Assembly: GCF_030815585.1 (NCBI RefSeq)
Contig: NZ_JAUSWY010000001.1
Coordinates: forward strand, 744,001-808,000
Source: Arthrobacter pascens
Lineage (GTDB): Bacteria > Actinomycetota > Actinomycetes > Actinomycetales > Micrococcaceae
Length of the DNA stretch: 64,000 nt
Direction: 5' to 3'
A program made the position numbers and the translations under genes. The notes under the pieces were generated by a model. It saw only the letters and a list, made by a program, of their open reading frames with translations, was not told the origin of the DNA and ran no database searches. Shown here piece by piece: positions 43,311-51,656 of this stretch (the first letter of the stretch is position 1; every line of letters begins with the position of its first letter).

Positions 43311-44250
43311 CCCCGCCCCGCCCGCTGAGGCCCCTGAGGCAGAGCCCACCGAAACCCGGCACATCACAGCGGCCCTCACCCGGTCCTCCACCGGTTCGGA
43401 GGACCTCCGCGAGCTGGAATCCGGGCTTGATTCCCTGCAGTCCGACGCCGCGCGCAGGCACCGGATCGGCTGGAGCCGCGTGCTGCTTCCGGTGGCTGCC
43501 CTGGTGGTCCTCGTCCTCGCCTGGCAGTTCTACGTGTCGCTCGGCGTGAAGCGGCGTGACCTGGTCCCCGGCCCGCTCGACGTCCTGGGCCAGGTCGGCG
43601 TGCTCTGGGGCGAGGGAAAGCTCCAGGAAGCGGTGTGGACGTCGCTGCAACGCGGAATCGTAGGGTTCCTGATCAGTGTTGCCATTGCCACTCCGGTGGG
43701 TCTTCTGCTGGCTCAGGTGGCTCCGCTGCGCCGTGCCTTCGGACCGCTCATTTCGGGGCTGCAGGTGCTGCCGTCCGTGGCGTGGGTGCCGGCGGCCATC
43801 ATCTGGTTCGGCCTCACCGATGCCACCGTGTACTTCGTGGTGTTTATGGGCGCCATCCCGTCCATCATCAATGGCCTGATCTCCGGTGTGGACCAGATCC
43901 CGCCGCAGTACCGCAGGGTGGGCACCGTCCTGGGTGCGTCACGGCTTGAGATGGCGCTGCAGATTGTCCTTCCCGCGGCGCTTCCCGGCTACCTCAGCGG
44001 ACTCAAGCAGGGGTGGGCATTCTCCTGGCGGTCCCTGATGGCTGCGGAAATCATCGCGGTGGGCGGCACTATCGGCTTCGGCCTGGGTTCACTGCTGGAC
44101 CAGGGCCGGATCCTTTCCGACATGACCGTGGTGATGTCGGCAATCCTGCTGATCCTCGCCGTCGGCATCCTGATCGAACTGCTGGTCTTCGCGCCGATCG
44201 AAAAGCGCCTCCTCCGCAGCCGTGGGCTACTTTCAGGCAGCACCCGCTAG
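43300..44250 (+). CDS. ssuC: Sulfonate-type ABC transporter permease
   Basis: A 316-residue permease. After an unusually long, acidic cytoplasmic tail of about 60 residues come six hydrophobic segments; the EAA loop is RRVGTVLGASRLEMALQIVL. GGGAGGAG lies ten bases upstream of the ATG, inside the ssuB gene. With SsuA and SsuB it forms a sulfonate importer; no SsuD monooxygenase to release sulfite is coded in this window. Confidence 0.92.
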   Translation: MPSNPAPPAEAPEAEPTETRHITAALTRSSTGSEDLRELESGLDSLQSDAARRHRIGWSRVLLPVAALVVLVLAWQFYVSLGVKRRDLVPGPLDVLGQVGVLWGEGKLQEAVWTSLQRGIVGFLISVAIATPVGLLLAQVAPLRRAFGPLISGLQVLPSVAWVPAAIIWFGLTDATVYFVVFMGAIPSIINGLISGVDQIPPQYRRVGTVLGASRLEMALQIVLPAALPGYLSGLKQGWAFSWRSLMAAEIIAVGGTIGFGLGSLLDQGRILSDMTVVMSAILLILAVGILIELLVFAPIEKRLLRSRGLLSGSTR

Positions 44251-44289
44251 CCGCACCGGCCGGAGCCGTGGGTCTGGCAGACTGACGCC

Positions 44290-44757
44290 ATGACCGTCAG
44301 CTTCGTGTGCCGCACCGAGTCCGCCCTGCCACCGGAGCGCCTCTTCGACCTCGCCCGCAGCGTTGACGCCCACGTGGACTCGCAGCGGGGTGCGGGGGAG
44401 CGAGCCATTGCGGGAGTCATGTCCGGGCTGATCGATGAAGGCCAGGAAGTGACCTGGCGGGCCCGGCACTTCGGCGTTCCGCTGACCATGACCAGCCGCA
44501 TCACAGCGCTGGAGTTTCCCGCCAGCTTCACGGATGAGCAGGTCAGGGGCCCGTTCAAGCTCTTTCGCCACGTCCACGAGTTCCAAGCCACTGAGACTGG
44601 CAGCATCATGACGGACCGCGTCGAGTTCAAAGCGCCATTCGGCATTCTGGGGCGCCTCGCTGAGCGGCTGATCCTCCGCGGTTACCTGCAGCGCCTCATC
44701 GCGGACCGCGGCCGGTTCCTGGCCGGACTGCCTGGCGACCAGGCCCCCTGGCTGTAG
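44290..44757 (+). CDS. SRPBCC family protein
   Basis: A 155-residue START-like protein resembling the polyketide-cyclase/ligand-binding group: LPPERLFDLARSVDAHVDS at the start, then EVTWRARHFG and MTDRVEFKAPFG. Similar proteins in actinobacteria are annotated only as SRPBCC; ligand and role are unknown. No Shine-Dalgarno is clear before the ATG. Monocistronic between ssuC and the AlkD remnant. Confidence 0.8.
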   Translation: MTVSFVCRTESALPPERLFDLARSVDAHVDSQRGAGERAIAGVMSGLIDEGQEVTWRARHFGVPLTMTSRITALEFPASFTDEQVRGPFKLFRHVHEFQATETGSIMTDRVEFKAPFGILGRLAERLILRGYLQRLIADRGRFLAGLPGDQAPWL

Positions 44758-44802
44758 CCCGGGGCTGTAGACACTGAGACTTCCCGGCGTCATGATTCAG
44801 CT

Positions 44803-45168
44803 ATGCCGCCAGCAGAAGCGACTCCGACAGCCTCGCGGGTTGTTGGCGGCTGGCTCGTCGACAAACCCCGCGACGTCCTCTACGGCCTGGCCCGCTCAGC
44901 CAACATGTGGGAGCGGCGCACGGCCATCGTGGCGACATCGTGGTTCCTGCGGACCGGCGAGGTGAAAGATACATTTGCCATCGCGGAGTTGCTCCTCGAC
45001 GACACAGAGGACCTGATCCACAAGGCCACGGGTGGTTGGCTCCGTGACGCCGGCCGGAGCGACCGGCCACGGCTGCTGGAATTCCTTGACGCGCCCGCGG
45101 CTCTCTGTCCTGAGAGGTATATCTTGGGACTTATCCGGAGTCATCCGGGCAGGCATTGCGCGATGTGA
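44803..45168 (+). pseudogene. AlkD-like DNA alkylation repair remnant (C-terminal half)
   Basis: The 121 residues match only the C-terminal half of AlkD-family glycosylases: MWERRTAIVATSWFLRTGEV, DTFAIAELLLDDTEDLIHKA and WLRDAG are clear family motifs. Intact proteins are about 220-240 residues; the N-terminal HEAT repeats are missing and the sequence upstream codes for an unrelated SRPBCC protein. The last about 15 residues also differ from the family end. Probably a decayed gene; a functional short version is unlikely because the substrate groove spans both halves. Confidence 0.7.
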
Positions 45169-45176
45169 GGAAGACC

Positions 45177-46121
45177 ATGGAACGGGCGGTGGGGGCAGGC
45201 AGTGGCGTTCTGGCGGGGATCGGTTCTACGCCGCTGATCGAGCTGCGCAAAGTGGTACCGGCGGGATCGGCCAGGGTGCTTGCCAAGATTGAGTTCGCGA
45301 ACCCCACCGGGAGCATGAAGGACCGGATGGCCGTGGCGGCGATCAGGGGAGCCGAAGCCCGCGGTGATCTGGCCCCTGGCGATACGGTCGTCGAATACAC
45401 CGCCGGGACAACGGGCATCTCGCTCGCACTGGTCTGCGCAGCCAAGGGCTACGGGCTCCATGTAGTTTTTTCGGACGCGTTCAGTGACGAGAAACGCCGC
45501 ACCATGGAGGCGCTGGGGGCAAAGGTCGAGGACGTGCCTAGCGACCACGGACGAATCACGGAGCGGCTGATCAAGGCGATGATCGCCCGTGCGGCTGAAC
45601 TGAGCGCGCAGCCACGCCATTGGGCCTGCGACCAGCTCAACAACCGCGACGCCGTGACGGGTTACCTGACGTTGGGCCAAGAAATCTGGCAACAGTCGTA
45701 CGGCCGCGTAGATGCTTTTGTCCAGTTCGTCGGCACGGCCCACTCGATCCACGGCACAGCGCGTGCCCTCCGCGTCCACCTTCCCGGGCTGCGGGTCGTC
45801 GCCGTCGAGCCGGCCGAGTCTGCCGTACTCTCCGGGGGCCCGACAGGCTCCCACCGGATTGAGGGGACCGGTATCGGCTTCATTCCCCCGCTTTGGGAGC
45901 CCGAGGAAGTTGATGCGATTGAACAGGTCTCATCCGACGAAGCGATGGCGATGAGCCGGCGGCTTGCCCGCGAGGAAGGCATCTTCGCCGGCACCTCCTC
46001 CGGAGGAAATGTCGTGGCCGCGCTGCGCGTGGCCGAACAGCTCGGGCCAGACGCAACCGTTGTCACCCTCATGGTCGACTCCGGCTTTCGCTACCTCAGC
46101 ACCGGTCTATACGGGCACTAG
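45177..46121 (+). CDS. Cysteine synthase family PLP enzyme
   Basis: A 314-residue fold-type II PLP enzyme of the CysK/CysM group. The PLP lysine lies in NPTGSMKDRM (about residue 46), the substrate loop is EYTAGTTG (in place of the usual PTSGNTG) and the phosphate-binding loop is GTSSGGN. The changed substrate loop means O-acetylserine sulfhydrylase activity is not certain; a cystathionine-beta-synthase-like role is possible. GAGGAAG precedes the ATG at 45177. It lies in the sulfur region and overlaps no functional gene. Confidence 0.85.
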   Translation: MERAVGAGSGVLAGIGSTPLIELRKVVPAGSARVLAKIEFANPTGSMKDRMAVAAIRGAEARGDLAPGDTVVEYTAGTTGISLALVCAAKGYGLHVVFSDAFSDEKRRTMEALGAKVEDVPSDHGRITERLIKAMIARAAELSAQPRHWACDQLNNRDAVTGYLTLGQEIWQQSYGRVDAFVQFVGTAHSIHGTARALRVHLPGLRVVAVEPAESAVLSGGPTGSHRIEGTGIGFIPPLWEPEEVDAIEQVSSDEAMAMSRRLAREEGIFAGTSSGGNVVAALRVAEQLGPDATVVTLMVDSGFRYLSTGLYGH

Positions 46122-46290
46122 CTGGCCGGGACTCGCATCGCTGCCGGAACGAGGAATTAACCTGGAATGTTGGCACTGGCCGAGGCCTAGCCGGGGAACG
46201 AAACAGGATGTTTGGTCACCCCGCGGCGCGTGAGGGGCCCGGCCTAAGTTACGCCGCGTTACCTTACGTGAACTGGTGTTTCCGCCGCCG

Positions 46291-46320
46291 TTGTTGGGGA
46301 ATGTGACGCGGCCCTATCGT
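46291..46320 (+). promoter_or_regulatory. Leaderless promoter of the siroheme synthase gene
   Basis: TTGTTG (46291-46296), 18 bp, TATCGT (46315-46320), then CGATCT and the ATG at 46327. The end of this promoter, GGCCCTA..GTCGAT.TATG, is nearly the same as that of the cys operon. Confidence 0.6.
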
Positions 46321-46326
46321 CGATCT

Positions 46327-47622
46327 ATGGCAATTCAGGATATCTACCCCACAGCACTGCGGTTGTTGGGCCGCCCCGTGCTGGTGGTGGGCGGTGGCCC
46401 CGTGGCTGCCCGCCGCGCCAAGGGCCTGCTCGACGCCGGTGCCCGGGTCACCGTCGTGGCTCCGGTTGCCTCCGCTGCGCTCCGCGAACTTGCCGACGCC
46501 GGCCTGCTCACCTGGGAGCCCCGCCCCTACCTTCCCTCCGACGTCGACGGCGTCTGGTTCGTCCAGACGGCCACCGGCGATTCCGCGGTGGACGCCCAGG
46601 TTTCGGCCGACGCCGAGGCGCAGCGCGTCTGGTGCGTCAACGCCTCCGACCATGAAGCCTCAGCCGCCTGGACCCCCGCCGTCGCCGTGGTGGACGACGT
46701 GAAGATTGCCGTCAATGCAGGCGGTGACCCGCGCCGTGCCATGGCCCTGCGTGACGCCGTCGCCACTGCCTTGGAGACCGGCGACCTTCCGCTGCGCCGC
46801 CGTCGGGCTCACCGGGGCTCCGTTGCCCTGGTGGGCGGCGGCCCGGGCGACACCGGCCTGATCACCGTCCGCGGCCGCCGACTCCTGGGCCAGGCCGACG
46901 TTGTGGTGGCAGACCGGCTGGGCCCGCGCGAACTGCTCCATGAACTGGCCCCTGACGTCCGCGTCATCGAGGTGGGCAAGACCCCCGGCCACCATCCCGT
47001 ACCGCAGGCCGACATCAACCGGATACTGGTCGAGGAAGCCCTGGCCGGACACCGGGTGGTCCGGCTCAAAGGCGGCGATCCCTACGTCCTGGGCCGCGGC
47101 GGCGAGGAAGCCGAATACTGCCGGCAGCACGGCGTCGAGGTTGAAGTGGTCTCCGGCGTGACCTCCGCGATTTCCGTTCCTGCAGCCGCCGGCATCCCGG
47201 TGACCCACCGCGGCCTTGCCAAGGGCTTCAGCGTGGTCACTGGCCACGAGGAGCTGTCCGAGGTTCCGGCCCGGGCGGACCACACCATTGTGCTGCTCAT
47301 GGGTGTGGGCCAGTTGCGCGAATCCGCCGCGGCCCTGGCCGGTGCCGGTTTGCCTCAGGACACTCCAGTTGGCATCGTTGAGAACGGCTATCTGCCGAAT
47401 CAGCGCGTGACGATCGGCACGCTCGGTTCCATCGCCGACCAGGCGGCAGCCACCGGCGTCGCAAACCCCGCAGTGATCGTCATCGGTGACGTGGTGCGCG
47501 TGAGCCCCTTCGCGCCGTCGCACTTCAAAACCGCCGACTACGGCACCACCACCCCGAACAAGCCCCGCACCACCGCAAGCCCCCGAACCACGTCGAGAAC
47601 CGCCCGGGTCCTCACCACCTAG
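46327..47622 (+). CDS. Siroheme synthase: precorrin-2 dehydrogenase fused to uroporphyrinogen-III methyltransferase
   Basis: A 431-residue fusion. Residues about 1-155 are the NAD-dependent precorrin-2 dehydrogenase (RPVLVVGGGPVAARRAKGLL), without the dedicated chelatase part of enteric CysG; about 165-405 are the SAM uroporphyrinogen-III methyltransferase (LVGGGPGDTGLITVRG, VVRLKGGDPYVLGRGGEE, GVTSAISVPAAAGIPVTHRG). Iron insertion would be done by the separate chelatase at 34267. The Thr/Pro-rich C-terminal tail of about 25 residues is not conserved. Palindromic element E follows. Confidence 0.92.
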   Translation: MAIQDIYPTALRLLGRPVLVVGGGPVAARRAKGLLDAGARVTVVAPVASAALRELADAGLLTWEPRPYLPSDVDGVWFVQTATGDSAVDAQVSADAEAQRVWCVNASDHEASAAWTPAVAVVDDVKIAVNAGGDPRRAMALRDAVATALETGDLPLRRRRAHRGSVALVGGGPGDTGLITVRGRRLLGQADVVVADRLGPRELLHELAPDVRVIEVGKTPGHHPVPQADINRILVEEALAGHRVVRLKGGDPYVLGRGGEEAEYCRQHGVEVEVVSGVTSAISVPAAAGIPVTHRGLAKGFSVVTGHEELSEVPARADHTIVLLMGVGQLRESAAALAGAGLPQDTPVGIVENGYLPNQRVTIGTLGSIADQAAATGVANPAVIVIGDVVRVSPFAPSHFKTADYGTTTPNKPRTTASPRTTSRTARVLTT

Positions 47623-47628
47623 CCCTCA

Positions 47629-47694
47629 CCCAACTGACTCGCAGATAACGCACTGAAAAGTCGATTTCACGACGTTAAGTGCGAGTCAGTTGGG
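47629..47694. repeat. Palindromic intergenic element, copy E
   Basis: Arms begin CCCAACTGACTCGCAG and end GTGCGAGTCAGTTGGG; the outer 15 bases pair perfectly, with mismatches toward the centre. It lies between two genes in the same direction, so it is not confined to convergent ends. A reading-frame extension of the next gene into this element is not real. Confidence 0.82.
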
Positions 47695-47720
47695 CGGGAC
47701 CGAAGAAAAGGAACACAGCC

Positions 47721-49187
47721 GTGTCATCAAGCACCTCCGTAGGATCTGCCGAACGCCCGCTGCGCGTCGCCGTCGTGGGCTCCGGCCCGGCCGGCGTCTA
47801 CGCCGCGGACATCCTCACCAAGAGCGAGGCCGTCAAGAGCGGCGAGCTGACCGTGAGCATCGACCTCTTTGACCGTTACCCGGCACCCTACGGCCTGATC
47901 CGCTACGGCGTTGCGCCGGACCACCCCCGCATCAAGGGCATCGTCAACGCCCTGCACAAGGTCCTGGACCGCGGCGACATCCGCTTCTTCGGCAACGTTG
48001 ACTACGGCACGGACCTCTCCATCGAGGACCTGCGCACCCACTACGACGCCGTCATCTTCGCCACCGGCGCCATCAAGGACGCGGACCTGAACATCCCCGG
48101 CATCGAACTGGACGGTTCCTACGGCGGCGCGGACTTTGTCTCCTGGTACGACGGCCACCCGGACGTCTCCCGCGAATGGCCGCTGGACGCCAAGGAAATC
48201 GCCGTGATCGGCAATGGCAACGTGGCACTGGATGTGGCCCGCGTCCTGTCCAAGCACGCCGACGATCTCCTGGTCTCCGAAATCCCGGACAACGTCTACG
48301 CCGGCCTGAAGAACTCGCCCGTTACCGACGTGCACGTGTTCGGCCGCCGCGGCCCGGCCCAGGTGAAGTTCACCCCGCTGGAGCTGCGCGAGCTGTCCCA
48401 CTCCAAGGACGTGGACATCATCCTCTACGCTGAGGACTTCGAGTTCGACGAGGAATCGGACCGCCTGATCCAGAGCAACAACCAGGTCAAGACCATGGTG
48501 GGCACGCTCACGAACTGGATCGCTGAGCAGCCCGAAGACCTCTCCGAGCTCACAGCCTCCCGCCGCCTGCACCTGCACTTCCTGCACAGCCCGGTGGAAA
48601 TCTACGACGACGCCGAGGCCCCCGGCCGCGTTGCCGGCATGAAGTTCGAGCGCACCGAGCTGGACGGCACGGGCAACGCCCGCGGCACCGGCGAGTTTGT
48701 GGACTACCCGGTGCAGGCCGTCTACCGTGCCATCGGCTACTTCGGTTCGGCCCTGCCGGAGATCGAATTCGACCACAAGAAGGGCGTGGTCCCGAACGAC
48801 GGCGGCCGCGTCCTGGATGCCTCCGGCACCCACGTGCCGGGCATCTACGCCACCGGCTGGATCAAGCGCGGACCCGTCGGCCTGATCGGCCACACCAAGG
48901 GCGACGCCCTGGAAACCGTGACCTACCTGCTGGAAGACCGCGAAAACCTTCCGGTTGCCGAGGCACCCGCGGCCAGCGCCGTCGTCGAACTCCTTGAGAG
49001 GCGCGGCGTGCAGTACACCAGCTGGGAAGGCTGGCTGGCCCTGGACGCACACGAGCTTACGCTGGGCGCCGAGGCCACAGCCGCCGGCGGTTCGCACGGT
49101 GTTGAGGTCAAGCGTGAGCGCATCAAGGTTGTGCCGCGCGAGGACATGGTTGCTATTTCCCGCGACGGGGTAGCCGCCCAGGTCTGA
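47721..49187 (+). CDS. Ferredoxin-NADP reductase, FprA/adrenodoxin-reductase type
   Basis: A 488-residue FAD/NADPH enzyme. The FAD site is VAVVGSGPAGVYAADIL, then FDRYPAPYGLIRYGVAPDHP, and the NADP site AVIGNGNVALDVARVL; GWIKRGPVGLIGHTK is the typical C-terminal block. It passes electrons from NADPH to ferredoxin, and its position after siroheme synthase suggests it feeds the sulfite reductase. The start is GTG at 47721, eight bases after AAAAGGA; earlier starts lie in element E. Confidence 0.92.
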   Translation: MSSSTSVGSAERPLRVAVVGSGPAGVYAADILTKSEAVKSGELTVSIDLFDRYPAPYGLIRYGVAPDHPRIKGIVNALHKVLDRGDIRFFGNVDYGTDLSIEDLRTHYDAVIFATGAIKDADLNIPGIELDGSYGGADFVSWYDGHPDVSREWPLDAKEIAVIGNGNVALDVARVLSKHADDLLVSEIPDNVYAGLKNSPVTDVHVFGRRGPAQVKFTPLELRELSHSKDVDIILYAEDFEFDEESDRLIQSNNQVKTMVGTLTNWIAEQPEDLSELTASRRLHLHFLHSPVEIYDDAEAPGRVAGMKFERTELDGTGNARGTGEFVDYPVQAVYRAIGYFGSALPEIEFDHKKGVVPNDGGRVLDASGTHVPGIYATGWIKRGPVGLIGHTKGDALETVTYLLEDRENLPVAEAPAASAVVELLERRGVQYTSWEGWLALDAHELTLGAEATAAGGSHGVEVKRERIKVVPREDMVAISRDGVAAQV

Positions 49188-49195
49188 CGCACACA

Positions 49196-49256
49196 CGCGA
49201 ACTGGCAGCTAATGACCCCTGCGCACGGATTTGAGGTCATTAGCTGCCAGTTCGCG
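49196..49256. repeat. Palindromic intergenic element, copy F (divergent member)
   Basis: Arms of 22 bases (beginning CGCGAACTGGCAGCTAATGA) pair without mismatch around a 17-base centre. The layout AACTG..GC..TAA resembles copies A-E, but the sequence differs enough that kinship is only probable. It lies between the convergent ferredoxin reductase and SRPBCC genes. Confidence 0.7.
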
Positions 49257-49284
49257 CCGGGTTTGGGGGCTGGGTTTGGGGGAC

Positions 49285-50433
49285 TTAGCGTCCCGCGCCG
49301 CCGGCGGCCATCAGCTCCAGCCGGTTGAGGGACTCGCGGTTTCGGACGCCGATCAAGGCGTCCCGCAGCACTTTGGGCACCATCTTCCCCGGTCCGCGGA
49401 CGGCGTCCTCGGCGATGGAGACCAGGCACTGGGTGCCCCTGTCCTCGAGCCTGATGACCACCTTGGCTTCACCCATGGGCCAGCCGCGGGCGACAAGTTC
49501 CAGCGACCGTCCTGGATCGACGTCGGTCACTCGCGTGCTGTCGTTGATGACGAGCGGCCAGGCGCCCACGGAATGGTGGAGCCAGGAACCCGCTTCGGGC
49601 CATTGGGCGTCCACGGCCCGGATCCGGGACGCGCCCACCACCCAGCCGGAGTAGAGCCAGCCGTCGGCCATCACCTTCCAGATATCCGCCGCGGGGGAAT
49701 TGAAAAGCTTGGTCACTGTTGACATCGGTTTCCTTTCGTTCGGGGCGGAGTGGGCTGCAGCGCCGGCCGGACGCTGTGCCGCCCGGTAGGACCGTTCCCG
49801 CAGGCGCCGGGTCCAGGGGTAGGTCCCGGTGTCCGGAAGCGGGTGTTGCAGCGGGTTGAAGCGCATGGCTGTATCCGCTGGTTCAGGGGCTGGCCGCAGC
49901 CTAAGCTCCCCGGCCTTGATCCAGTGCCCGGCCGGTGCGGCGAAGTACAGCCCCAGGACCCAGTCGCCGGCAGGCCGGCCCTGCTGAGTCCGCAGGCCCA
50001 GAAGCACGGGACCCTTCCGGCCCCTGTACGGCATCAGGGTGGTCAGCGTGGCAGCTTCAACATTGAGCTTGGGCAGGAGCATGAACCTCGCAGGGAATCG
50101 CCAGCCGGTGGACGCGAACAACGCGTCCGCGGCCTTTTCGGGTGAGCCGATCCGGAGCGCGAGGCCCAGGATGTCAGGGACCGACGGCGGCAATCCTGCC
50201 GAGCGGGAGAAGCGCGCCTCTACAGGGTCAACCCCGGAAGAATCGAGCCAGTCCAGGCCGCTGGCTGCGCCATTGAACCCGCTTCGGGTGAGCTCACCCA
50301 CGAGGCGGATGCCGTGCGGATGGATGGGCCGGTCCGGACGCACCACCTTGAGGGCCCGGAAGAGGGCTGCGAACGCCCGGCCGCCGAGTTCGGCGGCAGG
50401 CGCTGCGGGATCTCCGTTGGGGTCTTGCGTCAT
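49285..50433 (-). CDS. Catalase-like domain fused in frame to an SRPBCC domain
   Basis: A continuous 382-residue frame. Residues about 20-210 resemble the actinobacterial catalase-superfamily proteins often listed as 'phosphodiesterase' (HPHGIRLVGELTRSG, VEARFSRSAGLPPSVPDILG, FMLLPKL); the heme ligand tyrosine is not evident. From residue 237 follows a full SRPBCC protein (MSTVTKLFNSPAADIWKVM). GAGGAGGG precedes the first ATG. A strong ribosome site inside the frame before residue 237 means the cell may make both the fusion and the free SRPBCC protein of 146 residues (49285-49725). Confidence 0.75.
   Translation of the reverse strand: MTQDPNGDPAAPAAELGGRAFAALFRALKVVRPDRPIHPHGIRLVGELTRSGFNGAASGLDWLDSSGVDPVEARFSRSAGLPPSVPDILGLALRIGSPEKAADALFASTGWRFPARFMLLPKLNVEAATLTTLMPYRGRKGPVLLGLRTQQGRPAGDWVLGLYFAAPAGHWIKAGELRLRPAPEPADTAMRFNPLQHPLPDTGTYPWTRRLRERSYRAAQRPAGAAAHSAPNERKPMSTVTKLFNSPAADIWKVMADGWLYSGWVVGASRIRAVDAQWPEAGSWLHHSVGAWPLVINDSTRVTDVDPGRSLELVARGWPMGEAKVVIRLEDRGTQCLVSIAEDAVRGPGKMVPKVLRDALIGVRNRESLNRLELMAAGGAGR
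49731..49736 (-). promoter_or_regulatory. Internal ribosome binding site before the SRPBCC part
   Basis: AAAGGA followed by five bases and the in-frame ATG at 49725. It is at least as good as the site of the full-length gene and sits exactly at the domain boundary. Confidence 0.65.
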
Positions 50434-50539
50434 GGCTTCCCTCCTCAGGTATCGGCCTGGCAGAGCAGGCTACGACGGCGGATTCCCCGGTCTGACGTGG
50501 CAGTCCGACGTGGCCGGTATGACGCGCGGTCCGACATGG

Positions 50540-50830
50540 CTACCCGTTCATGGGGCCTTCGGCGTGCAGCTTGCCGGCTCCCGGGCCCTCCACCTTGACG
50601 GTGCAGCGGACAACCAGGCTGTCCGGGGCGGTATCGTGCTCAACCAGGGTGTCGTTGGCGTTCAGGAAGGTATAGACCTCGGAACCTGCCTCTACCTTGA
50701 GTCCTTTAGCTTCTGCAGTCTTCCGGGCGTTATCCAGGGCTTCGCGCTGAAGCCAGTCAACGTACCTGCCGTCGTCTTCGCGGTCGGCGTCACCGAATGC
50801 CCAGCCAAATAAAGTCCCTGTGTTCTCCAT
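50540..50830 (-). CDS. Small conserved-looking hypothetical protein
   Basis: A 96-residue soluble acidic protein without recognised domain. It has an even mix of helices and strands (YVDWLQREALDNARKTAEAKG, then SLVVRCTVKVEG) and codon use like its neighbours. No strong ribosome site precedes the ATG. It lies upstream of the catalase-like/SRPBCC gene on the same strand, about 106 bp apart. Function unknown. Confidence 0.55.
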   Translation of the reverse strand: MENTGTLFGWAFGDADREDDGRYVDWLQREALDNARKTAEAKGLKVEAGSEVYTFLNANDTLVEHDTAPDSLVVRCTVKVEGPGAGKLHAEGPMNG

Positions 50831-50981
50831 GCAGCGATATTACGCGCAACGGCCGCGGAAAGACCGGGCTTTCGTAACATTAGTAAGTGTGCTTACCATA
50901 GCTACACCATGACCTTGATGGGACACGGTGAAGACCGCACGAGCGGCACCTCGGAACCACTTCAACGTTAGGAAACACATC

Positions 50982-51518
50982 ATGGCAGGAAATCTCATTG
51001 CCCGGTCCGTGCACGATCTGACGGCCGCCGCGTGGTTCGGTGGATCGCTGATGGGTGCCATCGGCCTGAACGGGGCGGCGGCTGAAGCCAGCGATCCGGC
51101 CGAACGCACGCGGCTCTCCAGCGCAGGATGGATGAAGTGGGCGCCGATCCAGACGGCGGCCTTCGCATCGCACCTGGTCGCAGACCTCGCCATCGCCTGG
51201 GAGAACAAAGGGCGCATCGCCAAGCAGGATGGCGTGGCGCGGGACACCGCGGTCAAGACGGCCGTGACAGTTGCCGGCGCCGCGGTCACGCTCTACGCCG
51301 GCGTTCTGGGCAAGAAAGTGGAGAAGCTGGCGGACCAGGGCGCACGCGGCGCGACGGAGCCCAACCCGGAAGCCTCGGAGGAGCTGAAGTCCGCGCAGGA
51401 GCAGCTCAAGATGCTGCAGTGGACCATCCCCGTCTTCGCAGCTGTGGTGATTATCCTCGGCGCCAAGCATGGTGAGATGCAGCGGCCCAAGAACGTGTTC
51501 GCAGGCCTCAGGTCGTAG
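50982..51518 (+). CDS. Membrane protein of unknown function
   Basis: A 178-residue protein with hydrophobic segments near residues 15-30, 50-70, 88-105 and 145-162, separated by a charged, helical loop (EASEELKSAQEQLKMLQ). I do not recognise a family beyond general similarity to actinobacterial membrane proteins of this size. AGGAA sits nine bases before the ATG at 50982, which was preferred to an upstream start without a ribosome site. Monocistronic, ended by a good hairpin. Confidence 0.7.
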   Translation: MAGNLIARSVHDLTAAAWFGGSLMGAIGLNGAAAEASDPAERTRLSSAGWMKWAPIQTAAFASHLVADLAIAWENKGRIAKQDGVARDTAVKTAVTVAGAAVTLYAGVLGKKVEKLADQGARGATEPNPEASEELKSAQEQLKMLQWTIPVFAAVVIILGAKHGEMQRPKNVFAGLRS

Positions 51519-51600
51519 GGGACTGCCCAGAGGAGTAGGGGTGCTGCCCGGAGGATAGGGCAAAGCACTTGCGGCAGAAGCCGTAACAGGCGGCAACGCT

Positions 51601-51642
51601 CGACGGCGGCCCGGCACCAAAGTGCCGGGCCACCGTCGTCTT
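51601..51642. terminator. Bidirectional hairpin terminator
   Basis: CGACGG, one unpaired base, GGCCCGGCAC, loop CAAA, then GTGCCGGGCC and CCGTCG: a 16-bp stem with one internal mismatch, followed by TCTT. It lies between the convergent membrane-protein and AI-2E transporter genes. Confidence 0.8.
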
Positions 51643-51656
51643 AGGCCCCCGTCGTT

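Noticed and set aside
44290..44802. Missing N-terminal half of the AlkD remnant in another frame
   Set aside because: This stretch codes for an intact SRPBCC protein; no AlkD-like sequence was seen in the other frames.
47679..47720. Upstream start of the ferredoxin reductase gene
   Set aside because: It lies inside palindromic element E, while a GTG with a good ribosome site is available at 47721.
47727..49196. Long open frame on the minus strand opposite the ferredoxin reductase gene
   Set aside because: Product is Val/Gly/Ala/Asp-rich without domains; it is the antisense shadow of a well-identified gene in GC-rich DNA. The same applies to 24242-25861 (+), 14654-15971 (-) and 58676-60022 (-).
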